From positions 124,001 through 188,000 of the forward strand of contig CANRIZ010000001.1 of the NCBI GenBank assembly GCA_947630835.1: DNA of 64,000 bases, read 5' to 3'. The notes beneath the pieces are model-generated. The model was not told the DNA's origin. It saw nothing but the letters and a program-made list of their open reading frames with translations, and did not search any database. Both the position numbers and the translations under genes were made by a program. Below are positions 20,432 to 28,533 of the stretch, piece after piece. Origin of the DNA: an uncultured Clostridia bacterium. GTDB taxonomy: Bacteria; Bacillota; Clostridia; Oscillospirales; Acutalibacteraceae. Position 1 is the first letter of the stretch. Every line of letters starts with the position of its first letter.

Positions 20432-20458
20432 AAAAAAAGGGCGGAACGAAGCCGCCCT
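20432..20458 (-). terminator. Intra-operon attenuating terminator
   Basis: On the minus strand GGGCGG (20457-20452), a seven-base loop, CCGCCC (20444-20439) and a run of seven T. It sits between the binding-protein gene and the permease gene, a common way to make more binding protein than membrane subunits. Confidence 0.85.
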
Positions 20459-20485
20459 GAATTTACTCAGCGCAATTTACGCCTG

Positions 20486-21256
20486 TTATTCGGCAGGAAT
20501 GTACTTATCGATAATGGATTGAAGAGTACCGTCCGCCTTAAGCTCCGCAAGAGCCTTATTGATGTCTTCAAGAAGCTGCGAATTATCCTTTGAAACGGCT
20601 ATCGCATAGTCCTCAACGGTCCATTCCGCGTCAAGAATTGTAAGTCCCTCGTTTGCCTCAACAAAGGATTTTGCGGGTTCGTTGTCGATAATAACAGCCT
20701 GAACTTTATCGGTTACAAGTGCCTGAACTGCGTCGGCGCCCGTTTTGTAACGGATTACGTTATCCTCGCCGTAACCGCCGTTTTCAACGGTATCGGAAGC
20801 GTAAATATCGCCCGTTGTATCCTGCTGAACGCCTATTTTCATAGAGCCGTCGCCCTTTAAGTCGTCAAGCGACTTGATAGAGGAATTTTCCTTAACGATA
20901 ACTACCTGAACGCCCGTTGCATAGGACTCGGAGAAGTTTACGCTCTGCAGTCTTTCTTCGTTTACGGTGATGCCCGCCATACCCATATCGAACTTGCCTG
21001 TCTGTACGCCGCCGATAATCGAACCGAACTCAACGTCTTTGATTTCAAGCGTCATATCAAGCTTTTCGGCAATTTTCTGCGCAACCTCAACGTCTATGCC
21101 GGCAAAATTATCGCCGTCCTTATACTCATAGGGAGGGAACGCCGCGTTTGTAGCCATAACAAGAGTTTTCTTTTCCTTACCGCCGCAAGACGCAAAAGCG
21201 CACATTACAAGCGCCAAAGCCATAACAACGGCAATGATTTTAATTGACTTTTTCAT
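20486..21256 (-). CDS. Amino acid ABC transporter substrate-binding lipoprotein
   Basis: A 256-residue solute-binding protein of family 3. A signal peptide with lipobox AFASC places the mature protein as a lipoprotein from Cys29. The ligand-binding fold is recognised from TLVMATNAAFPPYEY, FAGIDVEVAQKIAEKL, FDMGMAGITVNEERLQSVNF and the second lobe IGVQQDTTGD. The family binds polar amino acids such as Arg, Gln, His or cystine. It is the first gene of the transporter operon, after a near-consensus promoter overlapped by an ArgR-type box. Confidence 0.92.
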   Translation of the reverse strand: MKKSIKIIAVVMALALVMCAFASCGGKEKKTLVMATNAAFPPYEYKDGDNFAGIDVEVAQKIAEKLDMTLEIKDVEFGSIIGGVQTGKFDMGMAGITVNEERLQSVNFSESYATGVQVVIVKENSSIKSLDDLKGDGSMKIGVQQDTTGDIYASDTVENGGYGEDNVIRYKTGADAVQALVTDKVQAVIIDNEPAKSFVEANEGLTILDAEWTVEDYAIAVSKDNSQLLEDINKALAELKADGTLQSIIDKYIPAE

Positions 21257-21288
21257 ATATTTTCCTCCGAAATTTTAATATGCTTGAA

Positions 21289-21317
21289 TTATACACCGTA
21301 TTGAATAAAAATGCAAG
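21289..21317 (-). promoter_or_regulatory. Promoter of amino acid transporter operon
   Basis: On the minus strand TTGCAT (21317-21312), a 17-base spacer and TATAAT (21294-21289), upstream of a GGAGG ribosome site. Confidence 0.75.
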
Positions 21318-21318
21318 T
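21303..21318 (+). promoter_or_regulatory. Candidate ArgR/AhrC operator (ARG box)
   Basis: TGAATAAAAATGCAAG matches, over 16 of 18 positions, the Bacillus subtilis AhrC consensus as I recall it (CATGAATAAAAATKCAAK). It covers the -35 box and part of the spacer of the transporter promoter, an ideal repression site. A second partial copy, ATGAATAAAAAT, lies on the minus strand at 21433-21422, inside the inverted repeat ATTCAT-AAAA-ATGAAT at 21428-21443. Confidence 0.6.
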
Positions 21319-21549
21319 GTTTTGTATAACTATTCATCAACTTTGTTATTTATTACAATTAAGCGGTATAAAATTCGCTTTTAAATTGACATTTTATATA
21401 TAGAAATGTATACGAAAAATGATTTTTATTCATAAAAATGAATATATGCCCTTTATTGTGCATATTATTGCAAAATTGTCGAATTGAGTCGTTCGGCTGA
21501 AAAAAATTATTCTTGACCCGCAAATGCGTATTAATTTACAAAATATTTG
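21319..21549. other. AT-rich divergent intergenic region
   Basis: This region between divergent transcription units holds no gene. It contains the second partial ARG box, a small CGCA-AA-TGCG inverted repeat near 21521, and little else that I can support. Confidence 0.6.
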
Positions 21550-21578
21550 TTGATTTAGCAATTTTAATTTGGTATTAT
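21550..21578 (+). promoter_or_regulatory. Candidate promoter of membrane/acyltransferase pair
   Basis: TTGATT (21550-21555) and TATTAT (21573-21578), 17-base spacer, about 20 bases before an AAGGAGG site. Confidence 0.45.
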
Positions 21579-21611
21579 TATTCTCGGATGTATTTGTAAG
21601 GAGGAATATTG

Positions 21612-22424
21612 TTGAAAGTACATTATGACTATTGCGAGCACATTGAAAGCATAATGAAAGATCAGCCCGACAACGCTGTTAATTTCATATTTAAGCGCCG
21701 CATTTTACAGGAAATGACCGAAAGAACCAAGCAGGTTCTCGACAGAGGTCTGAAAGACGAAAAGGTTTGCCACGAGCTTATTATTTCCGAATTTAATTCC
21801 AAGAAGGTTTTGTCGGATTACAGGCATTATATTGACGGCATCAAGGATAAAAAAATTATCAAATATTCCCCTGCCGCCGCCGCTTTGGCGATACTCGCTT
21901 CGGTTGTGGTTTTTCTTGCAATCGGGCTTTTCACCGACGTTTGGCATCCTACCTGGCTTATTGTCGAAGGGACGGCGAGCCTAAGCGCAGTTGCGCTTAT
22001 GTGGACGGGCGTTTATCTGCTTAACCGTCACAAAATGCTTTACGCCGTTTCACGCGCTCTTGTGGCGGGCTCCGTTATGGTTATAACCCAGTTTTTATTC
22101 CTCGTTTTAAGGATACCGCTGGGAATTGAAAAAGCGTACCTTATTTTCCTTGCGGCGCTTGCGCTTATGTTTATAAGCGACGCCGTACTCGCTACGCTGA
22201 CCGGGCAAAGGCTCATAATCATAAATTATCTTATAACCGTACCCGTTGTGTTTGTTTTTATTTACGTTATATTCGGAATTTTAAGGTTTTACACCTGGCA
22301 GCAGGGCGAGGTTTTAATTTACCTGTCGCTGTTAATTGACGTATTGATTGTTGTGGGAATGCTGCTTCACAACAGAAAATATACCCATAAACCGGAGGTG
22401 GACGACGTATGGAAGGAAAACTGA
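21612..22424 (+). CDS. Six-helix membrane protein with soluble N-terminal domain
   Basis: A 270-residue protein I do not recognise with certainty. Residues 1-88 are a charged helical cytoplasmic segment with the pattern ERTKQVLDRGLKDEKVCHEL, resembling prefix domains seen before membrane regions in Firmicutes. About six hydrophobic helices follow (about 90-260). The membrane part is loosely like DUF6320 proteins, which lie beside acyltransferases in Clostridia; this is a weak impression. TTG at 21612 fits AAGGAGG better than the TTG at 21609. The gene overlaps the acyltransferase gene downstream by 16 bases, so the two are strongly coupled and probably act together. Confidence 0.6.
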   Translation: MKVHYDYCEHIESIMKDQPDNAVNFIFKRRILQEMTERTKQVLDRGLKDEKVCHELIISEFNSKKVLSDYRHYIDGIKDKKIIKYSPAAAALAILASVVVFLAIGLFTDVWHPTWLIVEGTASLSAVALMWTGVYLLNRHKMLYAVSRALVAGSVMVITQFLFLVLRIPLGIEKAYLIFLAALALMFISDAVLATLTGQRLIIINYLITVPVVFVFIYVIFGILRFYTWQQGEVLIYLSLLIDVLIVVGMLLHNRKYTHKPEVDDVWKEN

Positions 22425-23695
22425 ACGCAGAGCTTTGGGATAAGATGCACTATCTTTTCCGTGATTTTAACGACCGTATGGTTCACGTTGAGCTGCACTA
22501 TGATTTTCCCATAGACGTTGATATTTTAAAAACCGTGCTTATCTGTTTTCTCGAAAAAGCGCCGGTGCTTCACTCCTCTTTTGTTGATACAAAGCTTAAA
22601 ACATACTGGAGGGTGAACGATTACAATATCGACGACGTGCTTCACGTTTCAACGCCCGACAATCCCGACGAAGCGATAAACGAATTTTTAACGCAATACA
22701 TTCCTCCCGAAAGCAAGCTTCAAATTCAGGTTGCCGTATTCAACAAGAAGGACGGCGGAAGCGCGCTGTGCATTGTGGAAAACCATATGTGTATGGACGG
22801 CGGCGACCTTAAATACTTCTTAAAGGCGCTTTGCAAAAACTACAATGAATACGCCGAGAACAAGATAAGCCCCATTGATTTAAAATCGGGTTCGAGAGCA
22901 TACGACGAGGTCTACGCCGATTTTTCAAAAACGGAAAAGAAAATGGCGCAGAACCTCTACAAAAACGTATGCGCAAAGGACAATCACCGTTTCCCGTTGA
23001 CAGAAGACAATATCCGCGACTGTTCGTTTATAGCAAGACGAAAGATAAACAAAGAGAATTTTGCAAAGATGAGAAAATCGGGCAAAGCAATAGGCGCTAC
23101 GGTAAACGATATGCTTGTTGCGGCGTATTTTTACAGCCTTTACGAGCTTGCGGGTTTTGACAAAAGCGAAAGCGTTACAATCTCCTGCGCCATCGACCTG
23201 CGGCGGCATATGAAGGACGCAAGCGAAACGGGTATTACAAACCAAACGGCGTTTATGCAATGCAATATTCCAAAGCTCGGGGACAATATTTTTGAAACGC
23301 TCAAATACACAAAAAAAAGCGTTGAAAGATTTAAAAACGACAAATTTATGGGTCTGTACGGTCTTCCCCTGCTAAAGCTCGGCTACAGCATTATGCCGCA
23401 GGCGGCAAGCGAGCAGGTAATCAAAATCGGCTATTCAAACCCGCTTATCGCTATGAGCAATATAGGCGTATTGGAAAGCGACAAGCTTACGCTTTCGGGT
23501 CACGCTCCGGTTGACGGCTTTATGACGGGCGCGGTTAAATACAAGCCCTATGTGCTTCTTTCCGCAACGTCAATCAACGGCGAACTCACTCTTTCGATGT
23601 GCGTAAGAGGAAACGAGGAGGACGAAAAAATCGTAAACCGCTTCTTTGACCTTATGGAAAAGAACATAGAGGTTTTATCCTCAAAAAACGCTTAA
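22409..23695 (+). CDS. Condensation-superfamily acyltransferase
   Basis: A 428-residue enzyme of the chloramphenicol acetyltransferase/condensation superfamily. The active-site motif is ENHMCMDGGDL at about residues 128-138, a single-histidine form of HHxxxDG, followed by a second-half SCAIDLRRHM region that replaces the DFGWG-type motif. Members include alcohol acetyltransferases and PapA-type lipid acyltransferases that esterify hydroxyl groups with acyl-CoA or acyl carrier protein. No carrier protein or synthetase is nearby, so a stand-alone transferase is likely. GGAGGTGG precedes the start, inside the upstream gene. The substrate is unknown; coupling to a membrane protein hints at a lipid or exported product. 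Confidence 0.68.
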   Translation: MEGKLNAELWDKMHYLFRDFNDRMVHVELHYDFPIDVDILKTVLICFLEKAPVLHSSFVDTKLKTYWRVNDYNIDDVLHVSTPDNPDEAINEFLTQYIPPESKLQIQVAVFNKKDGGSALCIVENHMCMDGGDLKYFLKALCKNYNEYAENKISPIDLKSGSRAYDEVYADFSKTEKKMAQNLYKNVCAKDNHRFPLTEDNIRDCSFIARRKINKENFAKMRKSGKAIGATVNDMLVAAYFYSLYELAGFDKSESVTISCAIDLRRHMKDASETGITNQTAFMQCNIPKLGDNIFETLKYTKKSVERFKNDKFMGLYGLPLLKLGYSIMPQAASEQVIKIGYSNPLIAMSNIGVLESDKLTLSGHAPVDGFMTGAVKYKPYVLLSATSINGELTLSMCVRGNEEDEKIVNRFFDLMEKNIEVLSSKNA

Positions 23696-23709
23696 AGCTT
23701 AAAAATTTT

Positions 23710-23748
23710 AAGGCGTCCGCACTTTAGGTGTGAACGCCTTATTTTTTT
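23710..23748 (+). terminator. Terminator after acyltransferase
   Basis: AAGGCGT (23710-23716) pairs with ACGCCTT (23734-23740), followed by ATTTTTTT. It lies between convergent genes. Confidence 0.88.
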
Positions 23749-23766
23749 AACTTACTTAACAGAAGC

Positions 23767-24222
23767 TTAGTTCTTCTTTTTTCTGAAAACTATCAATTTG
23801 CTGAAAACGTAGTTTAATATAACAACGGCAACCGAAACTATAAGCTTTGCCGCCATACCCTCTATGCCGAAAACCGTTTGATTTAACCCGAGCCTTACGA
23901 GCAGCGGCACTCCGAAAACCTCAAGCACGCCCGTAACGGCTCTTGACGCAACGAAGGATATAAATTCTTTGGCAACGATTCCCGGCGCAAAGCTCCTGCT
24001 TTCAAACACCCATATTTTATTTGTTATAAACGCAAACAGCACGCCCGCAACCCAGGCGGCGGCATTGCTTATTGTTATCCAAGTAAGGGGATTCACCGCC
24101 GAGGGCGATATTTTTACAAGCAGAGTATAAGTAAGCCAATTTACGAGCGTGGTAAGAACGCCGAAAATAACGTAGGTTATAAGCTCCTTATACTTTTTTA
24201 ACAATTCAAATATTTTATTCAC
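23767..24222 (-). CDS. GtrA-family membrane protein
   Basis: A 151-residue protein with four membrane helices and the GtrA pattern: LITYVIFGVLTTLVNWLTY at the start, NKIWVFESR in the middle loop, and NYVFSKLIVFRKKKN at the end. GtrA proteins are thought to move undecaprenyl-phosphate-linked sugars across the membrane for glycosylation of surface polymers. The start is GTG at 24222 with GGAG upstream, and it overlaps the DUF5131 gene by eight bases. The linked genes give no obvious polysaccharide context. It ends the long minus-strand gene run from nadA. Confidence 0.85.
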   Translation of the reverse strand: MNKIFELLKKYKELITYVIFGVLTTLVNWLTYTLLVKISPSAVNPLTWITISNAAAWVAGVLFAFITNKIWVFESRSFAPGIVAKEFISFVASRAVTGVLEVFGVPLLVRLGLNQTVFGIEGMAAKLIVSVAVVILNYVFSKLIVFRKKKN

Positions 24223-24952
24223 CGATATTATCTCCGAAATTTATATTTGCCTTTGCCGCTTGGGAATGTTGAAATTTTCTGTCAATTTTATAAAGCCTGC
24301 CGTCCTTAATAAGCCTTGCTCCCGTCTGGTGGAACTTAAAAGCCACTCCCTTTTCGACGCATTGCCGTCTTATATCGAGAACCCAGTCAAAGCTGCATGG
24401 TCTTGCCGCTTCGCCCGATTCCCCGCCTGCTGAAACAAGCTCGATCAAATCCCTGTCAAGATAGCTTGAAAGCTCTATATTGCCAATAAGAGGAGCGCAT
24501 ATTATGTGCCTGTGCTTTATCGGAGCTTCAAGGAAAAAAGGCAGACGCTTGTCCGCGGCGCTTTGATTTTCCACGGAACAGCCGATTATTACATTTTCAT
24601 AGCCGTCCTGCCAGTCGGTCGGCAAAACCGTTTGCAGGCGTTCGATTCTTTTGGTGAAAAAACAAAACGTGCAGTCGCTTCGCTCTCTAATCATCTTCCA
24701 AGCGTCAACCCGCCAGTCGTCCGCCTCCTCCAAAAGGAAATCGGAGGTAAAGCAGGTATAGACGAAAGAGCCGGACGGAATTTTGTAACCGCCGCTTCTT
24801 GACCGCTTTACGGGGAGATTGAAATTCTGCGTTTTTAAAACAACGCTGCTGTCCTTTTCAAAGCCCGAATCTATCCTGTAAACGTAACAGTTTTTGCAGC
24901 CCTCGCTGATTTTATGACAGCCGTGCCATAAATTCCAAGTATAATCTTCCAT
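24215..24952 (-). CDS. DUF5131 (phage Gp37/Gp68-like) protein
   Basis: A 245-residue protein starting MEDYTWNLWHGCHKISEGC, with the cysteine cluster GCHKISEGCKNCY that marks DUF5131. The layout recalls radical SAM proteins, but the spacing C-x6-C-x2-C differs from the classical CxxxCxxC. The family was first named from phage proteins Gp37/Gp68 and has no agreed function. The later motif SAGGESGEAARPCSFDWVLD is also typical. ATG at 24952 begins right after the stop of the HD gene (24954); upstream in-frame codons lie only within that gene and give a non-conserved N terminus. It is coupled to the HD and gtrA genes. Confidence 0.78.
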   Translation of the reverse strand: MEDYTWNLWHGCHKISEGCKNCYVYRIDSGFEKDSSVVLKTQNFNLPVKRSRSGGYKIPSGSFVYTCFTSDFLLEEADDWRVDAWKMIRERSDCTFCFFTKRIERLQTVLPTDWQDGYENVIIGCSVENQSAADKRLPFFLEAPIKHRHIICAPLIGNIELSSYLDRDLIELVSAGGESGEAARPCSFDWVLDIRRQCVEKGVAFKFHQTGARLIKDGRLYKIDRKFQHSQAAKANINFGDNIGE

Positions 24953-24953
24953 A

Positions 24954-25499
24954 TCATCGTCCCGCAAGCTCGTAAAACAGGGATAAAAACTCCTCCCGCG
25001 TTTCCGTTTCCGATTTAATGCTTTTATCAAGGTCAACGCTTATTCGGGAAACGCCTTCAAGCAGCTTTTCGCCGTTGAATTTTAAAAATTCATGGTAAAG
25101 CATAGCGTCGTCAATATCCCTTGCAAGCTGTTTTTCGCCGTCGGTAACGCCGCCGTCCAGATACTTTGAAAAAATAATATCCTGATATTTTCCTTCTATC
25201 TGAGAAAAATACGGAATTTTCATTTTAAGCGGCCTTGTCATATCGCCTATATACGCCTCGGCGGCGTCGTGAAGCAGACACAGAAGCTGTACCCTTTTCG
25301 AGTATCCCCTGTTTCGGGCTTCGAGTGCGCAATTAATCGAATGGCGGGCTACGGAGAAAAACACGCTGAAATGCCCGTTCGCCCTTGTCAAAAGTGAAAG
25401 AGCGTGGGCAATATCCGTAATCTCGATATCCTCTGACTTGGGTTGAGTAGGGTCAAAACGAATATGACTGATTGTGGAAATGCAATTTTTATCTACCAT
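24954..25499 (-). CDS. HD-domain phosphohydrolase (YfbR-like)
   Basis: A 181-residue metal-dependent phosphohydrolase. The HD-domain ligands are visible as RHS (about residue 52), CLLHDAAEAYIGDMTRPLK with the HD pair, and DIDDAMLYHE with the final aspartate. It resembles YfbR/HDDC-type 5'-deoxynucleotidases, which degrade dNMPs; this is family-based. GAGG lies upstream of the ATG, and the gene starts 22 bases after mnmA in the same run. No effector domain is attached. Confidence 0.8.
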   Translation of the reverse strand: MVDKNCISTISHIRFDPTQPKSEDIEITDIAHALSLLTRANGHFSVFFSVARHSINCALEARNRGYSKRVQLLCLLHDAAEAYIGDMTRPLKMKIPYFSQIEGKYQDIIFSKYLDGGVTDGEKQLARDIDDAMLYHEFLKFNGEKLLEGVSRISVDLDKSIKSETETREEFLSLFYELAGR

Positions 25500-25521
25500 A
25501 CCGTAACCTCAAAAGCCTGTT

Positions 25522-26568
25522 TTATATTATTTCCCCGCCGCCGAGTACCGTATCGCCGTCGTACAAAACAACGGACTGTCCCTTTGTAACAGCCCTCTGC
25601 GGCTCGTCAAACCTCAGGTTTAAAATATTATTATCGTCTATATAAGCCGTTGCGGGCTGTTCGGTGTGCTTATATCTGATTTTTGCCTTACAGCGCACGG
25701 GAGTTTTGAATTCATCCGCATTGCCGGAGATTATATTTACGTTTTTCGCCCTTAGAAAATCCGTAAACAAATCCGCATTGTCGCCCAAAACCACCCTGTT
25801 GTTTTCGGCATCTATCTCCAAAACGTAAAGCGGCTTTGTATATGAAACCGCAAGCCCTCTGCGCTGACCTACGGTATAGTTTATTATGCCCTTATGTCTG
25901 CCCAAAACGCTGTTATCCCTAAGGACAAAATCGCCCTGCTCGAATTTTTTGCCGAGGTAATTCTCAATAAAGCCGGAATAATTGCCGTCTTGTATAAAGC
26001 AAATATCCTGGCTGTCGGACTTATGGGCGGTAACAAGGGAGTTTTTGTCGGCAATATCCCGTATTTCGCTCTTTGCAAAGCCGCCGAGCGGAAAGCGTAT
26101 TCTCCGTAATTGCCGCTGGGTCAGCATATAAAGCACATAGCTCTGGTCCTTGGAGGGGTCCGCGGCTTTTTTGAGCAGATATTTATCGCTCGCTTTATCA
26201 AATTCCACCCTTGCGTAATGCCCTGTGGCAAGCAGGCGGCAGTTGTTTTCGTCCGCCTTTTTCAGCATTTCGGAAAATTTTAAACTTTTGTTGCAGAAGA
26301 CGCATGGGTTCGGCGTTTCGCCACGGGCATACGCCTTAACAAAATTGTCAATTACGAAGCTTTTAAACTCTTTTTTAAAATCAAAGACCTTAAAAGGTAT
26401 TCCTATTTTGTCGCAAACGCTTTGGGCGTCGGCTATATCGGCGCTTTCCTTTTCAAAAAGCGACATCGCAGCGCCTATACAGTCAAAGCCCTGCTTTTTA
26501 AGCAAATAGGCGGCAACGGACGAATCTACGCCGCCGCTTAAGGCTATCATTACCCTTTCGTTTGACAT
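25522..26568 (-). CDS. mnmA: tRNA-specific 2-thiouridylase MnmA
   Basis: A 348-residue enzyme that inserts sulfur at wobble uridine 34 of tRNA-Lys, -Glu and -Gln. The PP-loop SGGVDSSVAAYLL starts at residue 10. Catalytic cysteines lie in TPNPCVFCNKSLKF and in DSQDICFIQDGNY. ATGHYARV and DQSYVLYMLTQRQLRRIRFP are further signatures. Length fits the family. A cysteine desulfurase is expected as sulfur donor but none is adjacent. The gene lies ten bases downstream of nadA on the same strand. Confidence 0.95.
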   Translation of the reverse strand: MSNERVMIALSGGVDSSVAAYLLKKQGFDCIGAAMSLFEKESADIADAQSVCDKIGIPFKVFDFKKEFKSFVIDNFVKAYARGETPNPCVFCNKSLKFSEMLKKADENNCRLLATGHYARVEFDKASDKYLLKKAADPSKDQSYVLYMLTQRQLRRIRFPLGGFAKSEIRDIADKNSLVTAHKSDSQDICFIQDGNYSGFIENYLGKKFEQGDFVLRDNSVLGRHKGIINYTVGQRRGLAVSYTKPLYVLEIDAENNRVVLGDNADLFTDFLRAKNVNIISGNADEFKTPVRCKAKIRYKHTEQPATAYIDDNNILNLRFDEPQRAVTKGQSVVLYDGDTVLGGGEII

Positions 26569-26577
26569 ACGCGCACC

Positions 26578-27492
26578 TCAGCCGCCGAGCCTTATCATCT
26601 CGTCAATGCACTTTCTCGCCTTTACGACGGTATCTTCGTCCAAAACTATTTCCTCGCCCGAACGGCCGACGACAGCGTTGTAGACGTCGTAAAGCGTTGA
26701 AAGCTTCATATTTTTGCAAATGAGCTTTTGGGAGAGGTAATAGAACATTTTATCGGGACACTCGTATTGCAAATGCTCGGCTATAGAAATTTCGGTGCCG
26801 ATTATAAATTCCCCGCAATCGGAATTTTTCGCAAACTCCATTATGCCGGAGGTTGAACCGACGTAATCCGCATGCTTTACCACCTCGGCGGTACATTCCG
26901 GGTGAACAAGCAGCAGAGCGTTCGGATGCTTTTCCTTTGCCCGCAAAACCTCCTCCTCGTTTACCGAGGCGTGAACCGGACAGCCGCCCTGCAAAAGCTT
27001 TATGTTCTTTTCGGGAACCTGCCGCGCTACATATGCGCCGAGATTGCAATCGGGAATAAAAAGTATATTTTTATCGGGAAGCTGTTTTACTATCTTAACC
27101 GCCGAAGACGAGGTTACGCAGACGTCGCATACCGTTTTAAGCTCGGCGGTAGTGTTTATATAAGCAACCACCTTGTAATCGGGATATTTTTCCTTTACTT
27201 TTAATATAAGCTCTTTATCCATCTGCTCCGCCATAGGGCAGCCTGCGCCGCTGTTGGCGAGTATAACCCTTTTGTCCGGGGAAAGTATTTTTACGGTTTC
27301 CGCCATAAAGCGCACGCCGACCATTATTACCGTTTTCTGCGGGGCTGTTTTTGCCTTTACCGAGAGGGCGTAGCTGTCGCCGGTGAAATCCGCTGTTTCA
27401 AGAATTTCATGCGCCGTATAAGAATGAGCCAAAATGCAAATATCCTTTTCCTTTTTTAATCTCATTATCTCTTTTTGTACATCCGAAATCAT
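26578..27492 (-). CDS. nadA: Quinolinate synthase
   Basis: A 304-residue 4Fe-4S enzyme that condenses iminoaspartate and dihydroxyacetone phosphate to quinolinate in de novo NAD synthesis. AHSY at the N terminus, SGAGCPMAEQM, GCPVHASV, VHPECTAEV and PDCNLGAY carry the conserved cysteines and substrate residues. ATG at 27492 is eight bases after AAAGGA, whereas ATG at 27501 overlaps that site. nadB and nadC do not accompany it, so they must be elsewhere. pncB at 47761-49224 supplies the salvage route. Confidence 0.93.
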   Translation of the reverse strand: MISDVQKEIMRLKKEKDICILAHSYTAHEILETADFTGDSYALSVKAKTAPQKTVIMVGVRFMAETVKILSPDKRVILANSGAGCPMAEQMDKELILKVKEKYPDYKVVAYINTTAELKTVCDVCVTSSSAVKIVKQLPDKNILFIPDCNLGAYVARQVPEKNIKLLQGGCPVHASVNEEEVLRAKEKHPNALLLVHPECTAEVVKHADYVGSTSGIMEFAKNSDCGEFIIGTEISIAEHLQYECPDKMFYYLSQKLICKNMKLSTLYDVYNAVVGRSGEEIVLDEDTVVKARKCIDEMIRLGG

Positions 27493-27526
27493 TAAAATCA
27501 TCCTTTCGACAAAAGCTATATCGTAT

Positions 27527-27555
27527 ATAATACATTCTTTTTTTAAATAAATCAA
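27527..27555 (-). promoter_or_regulatory. nadA promoter
   Basis: On the minus strand TTGATT (27555-27550) and TATTAT (27532-27527), 17-base spacer. It lies back-to-back with the plus-strand promoter of the radical SAM gene. Confidence 0.5.
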
Positions 27556-27557
27556 CA

Positions 27558-27586
27558 TTGAATATGTAAAAATATTCTTGTATAAT
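27558..27586 (+). promoter_or_regulatory. Promoter of radical SAM gene
   Basis: TTGAAT (27558-27563), 17-base spacer, TATAAT (27581-27586); start codon at 27605. Confidence 0.65.
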
Positions 27587-27604
27587 TGCCTTGGTGATTA
27601 ATTT

Positions 27605-28492
27605 ATGCTCCCCGTGTATTACTCGTTTGACGAATATATAAAGGATCGCTTCGGTGAAAAGCTTTACAAGCTTTCGCTCGACGGCGGTATGACCTGCCCA
27701 AACCGAGACGGGACTTCGGGTACGGGAGGGTGTATATTCTGCTCTGCGGGAGGGAGCGGAGAATTCGCCCAAAAGCTTTGTGAGGACGTTGATATTCAGA
27801 TTGAAAAAGCCAAAAAGCGGGTTTCAAAAAAATTTAAGGGCAATAAATATATTGCGTATTTTCAAAGCTATACAAACACCTATGCCGATACGGCCTATCT
27901 TGAAAAGCTGTTTTTTAAAGCGATTAACAACGATTGCATAGCCGCCCTTTCGATAGCTACCCGCCCCGATTGCCTGGGGAAAGACGTTTTGGAGCTTATT
28001 GAAATCTTAAATAAAATCAAGCCCGTTTTTGTAGAGCTCGGTCTGCAAACCATACACGAAAGCACGGCGAAGCTGATTAACAGAGGCTACTCTCTGCCGG
28101 TGTTTGACGAAGCGGTAAAAAGCCTTAAAAATATAGGCGTAAACGTTGTTGTGCATTTGATTTTGGGGCTTCCCGGTGAAAGCGAAGAAATGATTTTAAA
28201 AAGCGTTGATTATGTTGTAAAGAGCAAAGCCGACGGAATTAAGCTCCAGCTTCTTTATGTTCTGAAGGGTACAGAGCTTGAGAAGCTGTATTTAAACGGC
28301 GAATTTAAAACGCTTGAAAAGGAAGAATATATCAGCCTTTTGATAAAGTGTATTAAAAAAATACCAACCGATACGGTAATTCACAGGCTCACGGGGGACG
28401 CGCCCAAAAAGCTGCTTGTCGCTCCCCTCTGGTCCGCAAACAAGAAAGACGTTCTAAACTCCGTAAACAGAGAGCTTATAAAGCTTAAATAA
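27605..28492 (+). CDS. TIGR01212-type radical SAM protein (YhcC-like)
   Basis: A 295-residue radical SAM protein. Near the N terminus, FGEKLYKLSLDGGMTCPNRD precedes the cluster motif, with C-x8-9-C-x2-C spacing ending GCIFC, typical of the YhcC/TIGR01212 group rather than the classical CxxxCxxC. The glycine-rich and SAM-binding parts of the barrel follow (SIATRPDCL, VELGLQTIHE). The reaction is unknown for the family. The ribosome site is poor (GGTGATT). It is a single gene with its own promoter and terminator. Confidence 0.85.
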   Translation: MLPVYYSFDEYIKDRFGEKLYKLSLDGGMTCPNRDGTSGTGGCIFCSAGGSGEFAQKLCEDVDIQIEKAKKRVSKKFKGNKYIAYFQSYTNTYADTAYLEKLFFKAINNDCIAALSIATRPDCLGKDVLELIEILNKIKPVFVELGLQTIHESTAKLINRGYSLPVFDEAVKSLKNIGVNVVVHLILGLPGESEEMILKSVDYVVKSKADGIKLQLLYVLKGTELEKLYLNGEFKTLEKEEYISLLIKCIKKIPTDTVIHRLTGDAPKKLLVAPLWSANKKDVLNSVNRELIKLK

Positions 28493-28501
28493 CGGCAAAA
28501 G

Positions 28502-28531
28502 AAAAAAGCGAATCGCGCGATTCGCTTTTTT
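28502..28531 (+). terminator. Bidirectional terminator
   Basis: A perfect stem GCGAATCG (28508-28515) with CGATTCGC (28518-28525), flanked by A run and T run, so it works for both convergent genes. Confidence 0.92.
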
Positions 28532-28533
28532 TA

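Noticed and set aside
24215-25036. Longer N terminus for the DUF5131 protein
   Set aside because: The extra 28 residues lie inside the upstream HD gene, are basic and unlike the family; the ATG at 24952 begins exactly at the conserved region.
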